In this document: piece by piece, positions 1 through 6,004 of the stretch
Position numbering within the stretch: the first letter of the stretch is position 1
Layout: every line of letters starts with the position of its first letter
Assembly: GCA_031257595.1 (NCBI GenBank)
Contig: JAIROH010000102.1
Location: forward strand, 1 to 7,369
Direction of reading: 5' to 3'
Length of the DNA: 7,369 nt
DNA from: Treponema sp.
GTDB taxonomy: Bacteria; Spirochaetota; Spirochaetia; Treponematales; Breznakiellaceae
The notes under the pieces: model-generated
What the model saw: the letters and a program-made list of their open reading frames with translations, nothing else
Databases searched by the model: none
Told to the model about the DNA's origin: nothing
Position numbers and translations under genes: made by a program

Positions 1-1232
1 CCCGGAAAGACGGTTCCCTCGCGGCGGAGTACGCGGCGTTTTGTAAAGAGGAAAACGCCTGGCTTCCCGACTACGCCCTGTTCCAGGTTCTCTGCGAAAA
101 GTACCGCGACGCCCGCTGGCATACGGTTTGGGAAACGCCGGTCACGAAACGGGACGAAAATGCTCTTGAAAAAATCCGCGCTGAAAAATCCGCTGAGATT
201 GAACAATGGAAAGTTCTTCAATGGTTTTTCAAACGGCAGTGGAACGATCTTAGATCCTACGTCAACGGCAAAGGCATAAAAATTATCGGCGACGTTCCGA
301 TTTTCGTCGCCCCCGACAGCGTTGATTCATGGAGCCATATTGAGCTTTTCCGTACCCGAAGCGACGGCAGCTATTCGGTGGTTTCGGGCGTACCCCCCGA
401 TTATTTCAGTCCCGAGGGCCAGCTTTGGGGAAATCCGATTTACGACTGGGACAAAATGAAAGAACAGGGCTACGCCTGGTGGATAGCCCGGATACGGAAA
501 CTTTTGGAACAGGTGGATATTTTCCGCATCGACCATTTCCGTGGATTCGACGCGTACTGGGCCGTTCCCGCCGGGAACTCTACGGCGGAACACGGTACAT
601 GGGATCCCGGCCCGGGGCCGGACTTCTTTAACGCCCTGAAGGCGGCTTTGGGGGAACTCCCCGTAATCGCCGAAGACCTGGGCTTTATGACCGACGGCGT
701 CAAACGGCTTCGTGACGGACAGGGCTTTCCGGGAACGAAAGTCTGCCAGTTCGGTTTTGAGGACATGAAAGACGGCGTTTTTGATTCACGGCACCTGTTC
801 CTCCCCCATAACTACGGTTACAACTGGGCCGCCTACACCGGCACCCACGACAACGACACCACCGCGGGCTGGTATGAAAAACTTTCAGCCGCGGACAAGC
901 GTAGTGTCGCCGAATACCTGAACGCGGCCGGCCGTCCGGCGGGAAGCCGGCAAGTCGTCCGGCAGGAAGCCGGCCTGCCGGACGGGACGGAAATAGCCTG
1001 GGCGATGATCCGCGCCGTGTCCGCCTCGCACGCCCGTTATGCGATCTTTCCCCTCCAGGATATTTTGGGCCTGGGAAACGAAAGCCGGATCAACGTTCCC
1101 GCCACCTGCGGAAACCACAATTGGTCCTGGAGACTCGGCGGATCCGTTTCGGCGGTCCTTGGCGCGGGCCTGGCCCGGCGTTTATGGCGCGGTAATGAGC
1201 TGTACGGCAGAAATATGTCGTTGTATGGCTAA
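1..1232 (+). CDS. malQ: 4-alpha-glucanotransferase (amylomaltase, GH77), 5' end missing
   Basis: Disproportionating enzyme that transfers alpha-1,4-glucan segments between maltodextrins in the cytoplasm, as part of glycogen and maltodextrin metabolism. The frame is already open at base 3 and ends at the TAA at 1230-1232, giving about 409 visible residues; the family is usually near 500, so roughly 90 N-terminal residues lie outside. The GH77 signature blocks occur in order: GDVPIFV; PPDYFSPEGQLWGNPIYDW; FRIDHFRGF with the nucleophile Asp at codon 531-533; AEDLG with the acid/base Glu at 672-674; THDND with the third catalytic Asp at 849-851; LQDILGLGNESRINVP; and the C-terminal NWSWRL. All catalytic residues are present, so the enzyme should be active. 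One oddity is an insertion of about a dozen residues between the EYLN and EIAWAM blocks, where the DNA is repetitive. The next gene begins 72 bases downstream, after a tandem repeat. The identity is very secure. Confidence 0.97.
   Translation, partial: RKDGSLAAEYAAFCKEENAWLPDYALFQVLCEKYRDARWHTVWETPVTKRDENALEKIRAEKSAEIEQWKVLQWFFKRQWNDLRSYVNGKGIKIIGDVPIFVAPDSVDSWSHIELFRTRSDGSYSVVSGVPPDYFSPEGQLWGNPIYDWDKMKEQGYAWWIARIRKLLEQVDIFRIDHFRGFDAYWAVPAGNSTAEHGTWDPGPGPDFFNALKAALGELPVIAEDLGFMTDGVKRLRDGQGFPGTKVCQFGFEDMKDGVFDSRHLFLPHNYGYNWAAYTGTHDNDTTAGWYEKLSAADKRSVAEYLNAAGRPAGSRQVVRQEAGLPDGTEIAWAMIRAVSASHARYAIFPLQDILGLGNESRINVPATCGNHNWSWRLGGSVSAVLGAGLARRLWRGNELYGRNMSLYG
933..983 (+). repeat. Near-tandem 19-bp repeat plus hairpin inside malQ
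   Basis: Bases 933-951 and 956-974 are the same 19-mer with a single difference (18 of 19), offset by 23 bases. The second copy also forms a perfect 10-bp inverted repeat, 957-966 (GTCCGGCAGG) with 974-983 (CCTGCCGGAC), around a 7-base loop. The unit offset is not a multiple of three, so the two copies are translated in different frames. The block coincides with an insertion relative to the amylomaltase core as I remember it from Thermus. It probably arose by local duplication. Confidence 0.7.
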
Positions 1233-1239
1233 GATATAC

Positions 1240-1303
1240 GACTTTTTTGCATTATCATGCAGAATAGTCTTGACTTTTTTGCAAAATAGTGCAGAATAGT
1301 CAC
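1240..1303 (+). repeat. 32-bp imperfect tandem repeat upstream of the DUF4143 ATPase
   Basis: Copy 1 (1240-1271) and copy 2 (1272-1303) match at 26 of 32 positions. Each begins GACTTTTTTGCA and contains TGCAGAATAGTC. Copy 2 carries a shorter internal periodicity of about 10 bases (TGCAAAATAG followed by TGCAGAATAG). The repeat fills nearly the whole gap between malQ and the ATPase and overlaps the apparent promoter and start region. It could be a binding array for a regulator, possibly the gene's own product; that role is inferred only from placement. Confidence 0.75.
1270..1297 (+). promoter_or_regulatory. Putative promoter of the DUF4143 ATPase, placed for a leaderless mRNA
   Basis: TTGACT at 1270-1275 (5 of 6 to the sigma-70 -35 consensus), a 16-base spacer and CAGAAT at 1292-1297 (4 of 6 to -10). 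Initiation 6-8 bases past the -10 would fall at 1303-1305, on the ATG at 1305. No purine-rich Shine-Dalgarno sequence precedes that ATG. Confidence 0.5.
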
Positions 1304-1304
1304 T

Positions 1305-2423
1305 ATGCGGCGGAAACGACAAGAACAAATAGTCAAAGATCTTGCCTCCAAGATTGTTTTTATCACCGGGCCCCGTCAGGTAGGTAAGACCTGGCTTGCC
1401 CTTGATATAGCAAAGGAATTCAAGAATCCCCTGTACCTTAATTACGACCGTCTTGAGGATCGGAATATTATCAAGAGTGAAAGCTGGCTTTCCCGGACGG
1501 ATCTGCTGATCTTTGACGAGATCCACAAAATGCCCGGCTGGAAACAGTTCGTCAAAGGGATCTTTGATACAAGGGCTGAAGGCCAGCGTATCATCGTTAC
1601 CGGCAGCGCCCGGCTGGATTTTTTCCGGCAGGCCGGAGATTCCCTGGCGGGGCGTTTTTTTGCCCACCGGCTTTTTCCTCTTTCAGCGGGAGAACTCGCG
1701 GCGGCCGGTTATCCTCCCGATCTTGACCGGCTTATTGCGCGCGGAGGTTTTCCGGAGCCGTTTCTTGCGGAAGACGATGTTTGGGCTTTACGCTGGAGGA
1801 ATCAGTATATCGACGGACTTGTCAGGGAGGACGTTCTCGACTTTGAAAAATTGAGCGATTTCAAGTCCCTTTCCCTGACTTTGCGGCTGCTGCGGGAACG
1901 GGTGGGTTCGCCTGTCTCGTATTCTTCGATTGCGCGGGATTTGGGAATCGCTCCGAACACGGTAAAAAAATACATACAGATTTTTGAAGCCCTTTATATT
2001 GTCTTCAGGCTTAGCCCGTTTGCGAACAACATCGCCCGTTCCCTGTTGAAAGAGCCCAAGCTGTATTTTTTCGATACCGGTATGGTACTGGGGGACGAGG
2101 GCGCCAAATTTGAAAACCTTGCCGCCCTGGCGCTGGTAAAGGAGGCCGCCGCCGCGGAAGATATCCGGGGGATCCGCTCTTCCGTACATTATGTCAGAAC
2201 CAAAGACGGCAGGGAAGTTGATTTTTGTTATGCGGAAAATGATTCGATTCGCTTTTTTGCCGAGGCGAAGCTTTCCGATTCGCAAATCAGCAAAAATCTT
2301 TTTTACTTCTGCGAAAAATACGGCAAGCCCGGTATACAAATCGTAAAGAACCTAAAGCGGGAACGGCGGCAGGGAAACATTGAGCTGCGCGGGGCGGAAG
2401 GTTTTTTGCGGGAACTTTACTGA
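1305..2423 (+). CDS. AAA-type ATPase with DUF4143 C-terminal domain
   Basis: Complete 372-residue member of the ATP-binding AAA_14/DUF4143 family, common in bacteria and often multicopy, whose physiological role is unsettled. An N-terminal P-loop ATPase domain shows Walker A GPRQVGKT (residues 22-29), Walker B LLIFDE (67-72, D71/E72) and a sensor-like VTGSA (98-102), followed by the family block DSLAGRFFAHRLFPLS. Residues about 203-236 look like a winged helix (SYSSIARDLGIAPNTVKKYI). The C-terminal DUF4143 part has a PD-(D/E)XK-like arrangement: E270, EVD at 304-306 and EAK at 320-322, so all the expected acidic and Lys residues are present. The ATG at 1305 lacks a Shine-Dalgarno sequence but sits one initiation distance from a promoter in the tandem repeat. 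Its last 7 bases overlap the convergent methyltransferase gene. Cytoplasmic; the substrate is unknown. Family assignment is firm, function is not. Confidence 0.93.
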   Translation: MRRKRQEQIVKDLASKIVFITGPRQVGKTWLALDIAKEFKNPLYLNYDRLEDRNIIKSESWLSRTDLLIFDEIHKMPGWKQFVKGIFDTRAEGQRIIVTGSARLDFFRQAGDSLAGRFFAHRLFPLSAGELAAAGYPPDLDRLIARGGFPEPFLAEDDVWALRWRNQYIDGLVREDVLDFEKLSDFKSLSLTLRLLRERVGSPVSYSSIARDLGIAPNTVKKYIQIFEALYIVFRLSPFANNIARSLLKEPKLYFFDTGMVLGDEGAKFENLAALALVKEAAAAEDIRGIRSSVHYVRTKDGREVDFCYAENDSIRFFAEAKLSDSQISKNLFYFCEKYGKPGIQIVKNLKRERRQGNIELRGAEGFLRELY

Positions 2424-3316
2424 CGGGCCTTCGCCGCCCTGACGATCATTACGTCTCCAAACCCGAAACTTTTGGCGGCTTTGTCAAACAGGGCCTTGAC
2501 GGGTTTCGGCGCGAGCCCCGCGGCAAGACCTCCCCAGGTGGAACAGCGTTCTATGCGAAAGCCGGCGCGTTCCAGCAGGGCGCGAAGGGTCCCGCCGGAG
2601 AAAAGGTAAAGGTGATCAAAGATCGCCGATCTCCAGCGCCCGCCGAAAAGCCGCGCCTGGAAACCGGCGATGTTCGGGGTGGTCACGTAAAGACGGCCGC
2701 CTTTTTTCAGTATCCGGTAAATTTCCCGGACAAAGACGCCGGGGTCGTTTAGATGTTCGATAAGGTGAGAAGCCGACACCGCGTCAAAATGTTCCGGCGG
2801 AAAATGGTTTTCTTCCAGCGGCAGGCCGCTTACCTCAAGGCCCCGGCCCCGGCAGTATTCCGCCTGGGGTCCGGATATTTCTACCCCCTGTACGATCCAG
2901 CCGCGTTTTTCAAGTGACGCAAGCAGCGCCCCTGTGGCGCAGCCTATGTCCAGAATACGGCCGTTCTTTTTTTCCAGGGTGAAAAACCCCGCGTCGCCCA
3001 GCGCCAGCTCCTGGAGCCTGAGGAAGGCGGCCTCGTTTTCCAGTTCGTAGGCAAGGTAGTCTTCTCCGCGGCCGTAACGCGACGCTACCGCGGCGGGATC
3101 AGGCTGGGGGTTTATCTGAACAAGGCCGCATTGTTTACAGCGCACGTAGGAAAATGTTACAGGACGCGTTTCGCCGTTTTTGGAAGCGGTTTTTTCGGCG
3201 GGAAAATCTTCGCAGCTAAAATGCGGAACAAAGGCGTTGCCTCCGCAGAGCGTACAGGGAACCGGACGGCGTTCTTCGCCGGTTGTGGCGGGAGTAGACC
3301 ATGTTTTAACGGCCAT
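2417..3316 (-). CDS. Class I SAM-dependent methyltransferase with N-terminal Cys4 zinc-ribbon-like segment
   Basis: A 299-residue protein, third gene of the minus-strand operon. Residues 21-63 contain two CxxC pairs (C21/C24 and C60/C63) of the kind that bind zinc in front of methyltransferase-domain proteins. The Rossmann domain follows: motif I LDIGCATGA (122-130), the ribose-binding acidic residue in GVEIS (E146), DAVSASHLIEHL (179-189), then LKKGGRLYVTTPN (203-215), the usual post-IV region. The FDHLYLFSGGTLRALLERAGF block near 233-253 is typical of the Methyltransf_11/23 group, which acts on small molecules, sugars or lipids. The substrate cannot be named. The ATG at 3316 is 9 bases past the stop of the upstream gene and has no clear Shine-Dalgarno sequence, so translation is probably coupled. 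No alternative start is seen before C21. The stop overlaps the convergent ATPase gene. Confidence 0.9.
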   Translation of the reverse strand: MAVKTWSTPATTGEERRPVPCTLCGGNAFVPHFSCEDFPAEKTASKNGETRPVTFSYVRCKQCGLVQINPQPDPAAVASRYGRGEDYLAYELENEAAFLRLQELALGDAGFFTLEKKNGRILDIGCATGALLASLEKRGWIVQGVEISGPQAEYCRGRGLEVSGLPLEENHFPPEHFDAVSASHLIEHLNDPGVFVREIYRILKKGGRLYVTTPNIAGFQARLFGGRWRSAIFDHLYLFSGGTLRALLERAGFRIERCSTWGGLAAGLAPKPVKALFDKAAKSFGFGDVMIVRAAKARQ

Positions 3317-3325
3317 GGAACGGAA

Positions 3326-4243
3326 TCACTCAACGTTGAGCCTGTAGGTAACACTGCGGCTGTTTTCGGCGATGTCCCTGACTTCAACAACCAGCGTCGC
3401 CTGGCCCCGGGAAAAGCGGACATTACCGGCTTCATAACCCGGCCAGGAATAGTACACCCGTTCGGCCGGTACCAGTCCGTTCCGGTAGACCATGCGTTTG
3501 CCGTTTTTTGCCGCGGTAAATTCGAATTTTAATTCTCCCGCTTCGGAGCCATTGACGGTGCAGATGATCCGGTTGGGGGCGAGCATTTCGCCGGAAGCGG
3601 AAATCGTATCGTAGGCGTCAACATAAACGGAATAGGCCCCCTGGGCTATGTTTCTTGTCTGGGCGGGATTGATTGAAACGCCGGAAACGCCGCGGAGTTC
3701 TACCTGGCGTATAACCGGCGGCCGGTCGTCGTCCGGGGGGGGGATCACTATGGACGGATTGATCCACCGGCGTTCTTTGCGGTCAAAAAACGCGAAAGAA
3801 AAGCCCGCTTCATCCGTCCATCCCGATTTTCCCGCCCGCCCGATAATTGTTTCCCTTTCCACTATCGTCGTGATCGAATCGTTCTTGCTGTCTTCAAAGC
3901 GGCTGTATATACCGATGATGTTATCCCCGTGATCCAGAGCCGTCCACGCGCCCAGGGGGGAGGGGAAGCGGCTTGCGCTGTTGGAAGAATCCTGATAAAA
4001 AACCAGTTCACCGACATCGGAAGGGTAGACCGGCCCGCCTGCCCGGAATGTATTTTCCTGTACCGTCGTTCCCTGTTCGTTAAGGCCAAAGTTGGAAACA
4101 AGGATCCCGTCCATCGAAGGCCAATCCAGGGCAAACGCAAAAAAAGAACCCCCGGTTCCGCTTATGACAAAACCCAGGACAATCAGGGCCGGCAAAACTT
4201 TAAAAGAAACTCCTGAAAATAAAATCCGTTTTTTTGGCACCAT
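3326..4243 (-). CDS. Exported M23/LytM-fold protein lacking catalytic His, with C-terminal Ig-like domain
   Basis: A 305-residue protein. Basic start, hydrophobic segment about 16-37 and a plausible cleavage after FAFA (residue 39) indicate export to the periplasm. Residues about 45-170 follow the LytM layout: SNFG, GGPVYPSDVGELVFY, WTALDHGDNIIGIYSRF, ETIIGRAGKSGW, and GFSFAFFD...INP, where active M23 peptidases have GPHLHFE...NP. The metal and catalytic positions are replaced: no HxxxD, R115 where YAHL has His, and FSF (148-150) where HxH is expected. H105 is the only histidine in the whole protein, so it cannot be an active M23 zinc peptidase. It may instead act as a peptidoglycan-binding or hydrolase-activating protein, as degenerate EnvC and NlpD LytM domains do (inference). 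Residues about 177-305 resemble an Ig-like beta domain ending VVEVRDIAENSRSVTYRLNV. The ATG overlaps the previous stop (TAATG), with AGGA upstream as ribosome binding site. Confidence 0.8.
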   Translation of the reverse strand: MVPKKRILFSGVSFKVLPALIVLGFVISGTGGSFFAFALDWPSMDGILVSNFGLNEQGTTVQENTFRAGGPVYPSDVGELVFYQDSSNSASRFPSPLGAWTALDHGDNIIGIYSRFEDSKNDSITTIVERETIIGRAGKSGWTDEAGFSFAFFDRKERRWINPSIVIPPPDDDRPPVIRQVELRGVSGVSINPAQTRNIAQGAYSVYVDAYDTISASGEMLAPNRIICTVNGSEAGELKFEFTAAKNGKRMVYRNGLVPAERVYYSWPGYEAGNVRFSRGQATLVVEVRDIAENSRSVTYRLNVE

Positions 4244-5334
4244 TACATCCTGTCCAGGCTGAACGACGCGAGGGTCATTCCTCCGCCTATAAAAAGTTCT
4301 TTTCCCCGGCGGGCCAGAAACGTGTTTTCGCCGGTAAAGGGAACGTTGATAAGCACCTTGCCGGGAAGGCTCAGGACGATAAGCCTTTTCCGGGCGTTTC
4401 CTGATTTTCCCGCCGTGACAAGGAACAGGAGGCCGTCTTCCCCCGTCTCGTCCAGGGCCTGTATTGTTCCGTCAAGGGGCAGAGTGGTCTTCGTCCTGGT
4501 TTTTACGTCAAAAATCCCCAGACCCTCTTCCTGTTCGAACACTACCGTAGAATCGTCGTTGATAAACGCCATGTGCAGTTCCCGCCTGAAGGGCTGGCCT
4601 TTGAGGAATTCATGGTAGGTTACCCGGTAGTCGTTGTCCCCGTAGCGTTCCAGAAACAAAAAGCGCTGTTGATCGATGCCGGCTACCAGGGCAAGCTTTG
4701 AAGCGTCGGAGGAAATACGGCAGCCAAGGATCACCGTTATCCTGGCGGAGGGGGCGTAGGAAGGGAAAACCGTTTTGCCTTCGCCGTCAAGAAGCTCTAC
4801 CATGCCGTCCAGCGTACCCGCCAGGACGCAGCCTCCCGCGGCGTCAAACGAGGTAATTGGCGCTTCAAAGTCGTAGTTCCAGATGGTTTTTCCTTCTTCG
4901 TCAAGTTCCGAAAGAGAGCACTGATCTTTGCTTATGATAAAAATACGGCCGTCGAGAAATACCGGGTAGCCTTTTGCGGGGCTTATCCTTATTTCTTCGT
5001 CTCCGGGCATTTTTTGTATAACAAGCTCTTCCGGCGCCGGGTCGTATTCGGACCAGTATTTTTCGGAAACGGAAACATACTTTTCCCTTGTCTTGTTCAG
5101 TATAAGCTCGCCCCCGGCGCCGGCGTAACCGAAACGGCCGCCCAGGACAAACGGAACAACAAAAGATCCGGCGGAAGGACCATTTTCTTCGGTGTTGAAA
5201 TCGGACTCCAAATCTTTAAGCCAGTTGTTTACCAGAACCGTTTCAGGCGGAATCGGCTGGGCCGCGACAAGTATATACAATAAAAAAACAAACGCCCCCG
5301 CGGAGAAAAAGAAAACTTTTTTTTCTTTGGCCAT
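4243..5334 (-). CDS. Exported or membrane-anchored beta-propeller (PQQ/WD40-like) protein
   Basis: A 363-residue protein and first gene of the minus-strand operon. Residues 1-25 form a signal peptide or signal anchor (MAKEKK, then a hydrophobic run to ILVAA); most of the protein should be periplasmic. The body is a succession of short beta-rich repeats with blade-like motifs, for example ISKDQCSLSELDEEGKTIW (about 134-152), AAGGCVLAGTLDGMVELLDGEGKTVF (165-190), GLGIFDVKTRTKTTLPLDG (271-289) and GKELFIGGGMTLASFSL (344-360), consistent with a divergent PQQ-like or WD40 propeller. No enzymatic motif is seen, so it may be a binding or scaffold protein. The ATG at 5334 is preceded by GGGGA with a 5-base spacer. 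Its TAA overlaps the next gene's ATG by one base, so it should be made together with the LytM-fold protein, and a physical partnership is a fair inference. The exact family is not recognised. Confidence 0.75.
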   Translation of the reverse strand: MAKEKKVFFFSAGAFVFLLYILVAAQPIPPETVLVNNWLKDLESDFNTEENGPSAGSFVVPFVLGGRFGYAGAGGELILNKTREKYVSVSEKYWSEYDPAPEELVIQKMPGDEEIRISPAKGYPVFLDGRIFIISKDQCSLSELDEEGKTIWNYDFEAPITSFDAAGGCVLAGTLDGMVELLDGEGKTVFPSYAPSARITVILGCRISSDASKLALVAGIDQQRFLFLERYGDNDYRVTYHEFLKGQPFRRELHMAFINDDSTVVFEQEEGLGIFDVKTRTKTTLPLDGTIQALDETGEDGLLFLVTAGKSGNARKRLIVLSLPGKVLINVPFTGENTFLARRGKELFIGGGMTLASFSLDRM

Positions 5335-5389
5335 TCCAGTCCCCTGTCCAATCGAATTACCGCTTGCGAAACATCCTACATCCAGGGTA

Positions 5390-5418
5390 CTTTCCCAAAA
5401 ACCGAGGTTTTGGGAAAG
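5390..5418 (-). promoter_or_regulatory. Perfect 11-bp hairpin in the operon leader
   Basis: CTTTCCCAAAA at 5390-5400 and TTTTGGGAAAG at 5408-5418 are exact inverse complements around a 7-base loop. The hairpin lies in the predicted 5' untranslated leader of the propeller operon, between the minus-strand promoter and its ATG. On neither strand is it followed by a T tract, so it does not look like an intrinsic terminator. An RNA regulatory hairpin or a DNA operator dyad is more likely. Confidence 0.65.
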
Positions 5419-5459
5419 CCTCGCCGATAAAATCCGCGGTCGTCATGTTGAAATCTGCT

Positions 5460-5489
5460 TTGGACAAGATATCCCGAATATAATATACT
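5460..5489 (+). promoter_or_regulatory. Candidate cdd promoter, overlapping the divergent one
   Basis: TTGGAC (5460-5465, weak), an 18-base spacer and TATACT (5484-5489). A perfect TATAAT also lies at 5479-5484 but has no good -35 at standard distance. Whichever is used, the -10 overlaps the -10 of the divergent operon promoter, so the two directions should compete for polymerase. Confidence 0.4.
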
Positions 5490-5508
5490 GAAAAACGGCT
5501 ATAGTCAA
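5480..5508 (-). promoter_or_regulatory. Sigma-70-type promoter for the minus-strand three-gene operon
   Basis: Read on the minus strand: TTGACT (5508-5503), a 17-base spacer and TATTAT (5485-5480), each hexamer matching 5 of 6 consensus bases at ideal spacing. Initiation would be near 5473, leaving a leader of about 140 nt before the ATG at 5334. The -35 overlaps the edge of the 13-bp tandem repeat. Confidence 0.7.
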
Positions 5509-5532
5509 TTAAGCGCATTAATTAAGCGCATT
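5507..5532. repeat. Perfect 13-bp tandem repeat in the divergent promoter region
   Basis: AATTAAGCGCATT occurs twice in direct succession (5507-5519 and 5520-5532) without a mismatch. It touches the -35 of the minus-strand operon promoter and ends next to the GGGGAAG ribosome binding site of cdd. It could be a paired operator or simply a small slippage duplication. Confidence 0.85.
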
Positions 5533-5544
5533 GGGGAAGAATGT

Positions 5545-5973
5545 ATGAATATGGATGAACTTTTTCACGCCGCGGAACGGGCGGCGGAGGCAGCCTATGC
5601 GCCGTACTCTCACTTTAGGGTGGGGGCGGCCCTGCTGGGGGAAAGCGGAACCGTGTATACCGGCTGCAATGTGGAAAACCGTTCGTTCGGGCTTACCATC
5701 TGCGCCGAACGGACGGCGGCGGTTACGGGAGTGAGCCGGGGAGAGCGGCGTTTTAGCGCGCTGGCCATTTTTACCCCCGATTCGGCGGATCCTGTCGGCC
5801 CCTGCGGGGCCTGCAGGCAGGTTTTAAGCGAGTTTATGGCCGGCGGCGCCCAGGTACGTTTCGGCGGTTCAAGCCCCGAGCGGATCGACACTACCATCAG
5901 GGAACTCTATCCGTTTGATTCGCTTCACGACCTTGCCGGCACAGCGTCTGTGGTAACCGCACGAAACACTTGA
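5545..5973 (+). CDS. cdd: Cytidine deaminase (small tetrameric type)
   Basis: Hydrolytic deamination of cytidine and deoxycytidine to uridine and deoxyuridine in pyrimidine salvage, in the cytoplasm. The 142 residues match the short, homotetrameric class with one zinc per subunit. The substrate loop FRVGAAL and CNVEN (41-45) precede the catalytic TICAERTA (C53 zinc ligand, E55 proton shuttle), and PCGACRQVLSEF (86-97) supplies the other two zinc ligands C87 and C90. All key residues are present. The ATG at 5545 has GGGGAAG about 6 bases upstream; a second in-frame ATG at 5551 would be too distant and would cut the N-terminus. Transcription probably starts near 5495, from a promoter overlapping that of the divergent operon. 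The TGA stop overlaps the -35 of the following regulator gene, 31 bases upstream of its ATG, so readthrough co-expression is possible as well. Confidence 0.97.
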   Translation: MNMDELFHAAERAAEAAYAPYSHFRVGAALLGESGTVYTGCNVENRSFGLTICAERTAAVTGVSRGERRFSALAIFTPDSADPVGPCGACRQVLSEFMAGGAQVRFGGSSPERIDTTIRELYPFDSLHDLAGTASVVTARNT

Positions 5974-5998
5974 CATATTCTGCGGTATTTTGTAGTTT
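5970..5998 (+). promoter_or_regulatory. Putative promoter of the HTH-EIIA gene, placed for a leaderless mRNA
   Basis: A consensus TTGACA at 5970-5975 overlaps the cdd stop codon, followed by a 17-base spacer and TAGTTT at 5993-5998 (3 of 6). Initiation would fall at about 6004-6006, on the ATG at 6005. No Shine-Dalgarno sequence is visible in the T-rich stretch before that ATG. Confidence 0.45.
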
Positions 5999-6004
5999 TA
6001 TACC

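Noticed and set aside
1182..1667. 161-codon open frame on the minus strand across the malQ-ATPase junction
   Set aside because: It lies opposite the two real genes and the repeat region and has no ribosome binding site or recognisable domain; the plus-strand proteins have clear motifs.
1788..2339. 183-codon minus-strand frame inside the ATPase gene
   Set aside because: It is wholly antisense to a conserved DUF4143 coding region; its composition follows from that complement.
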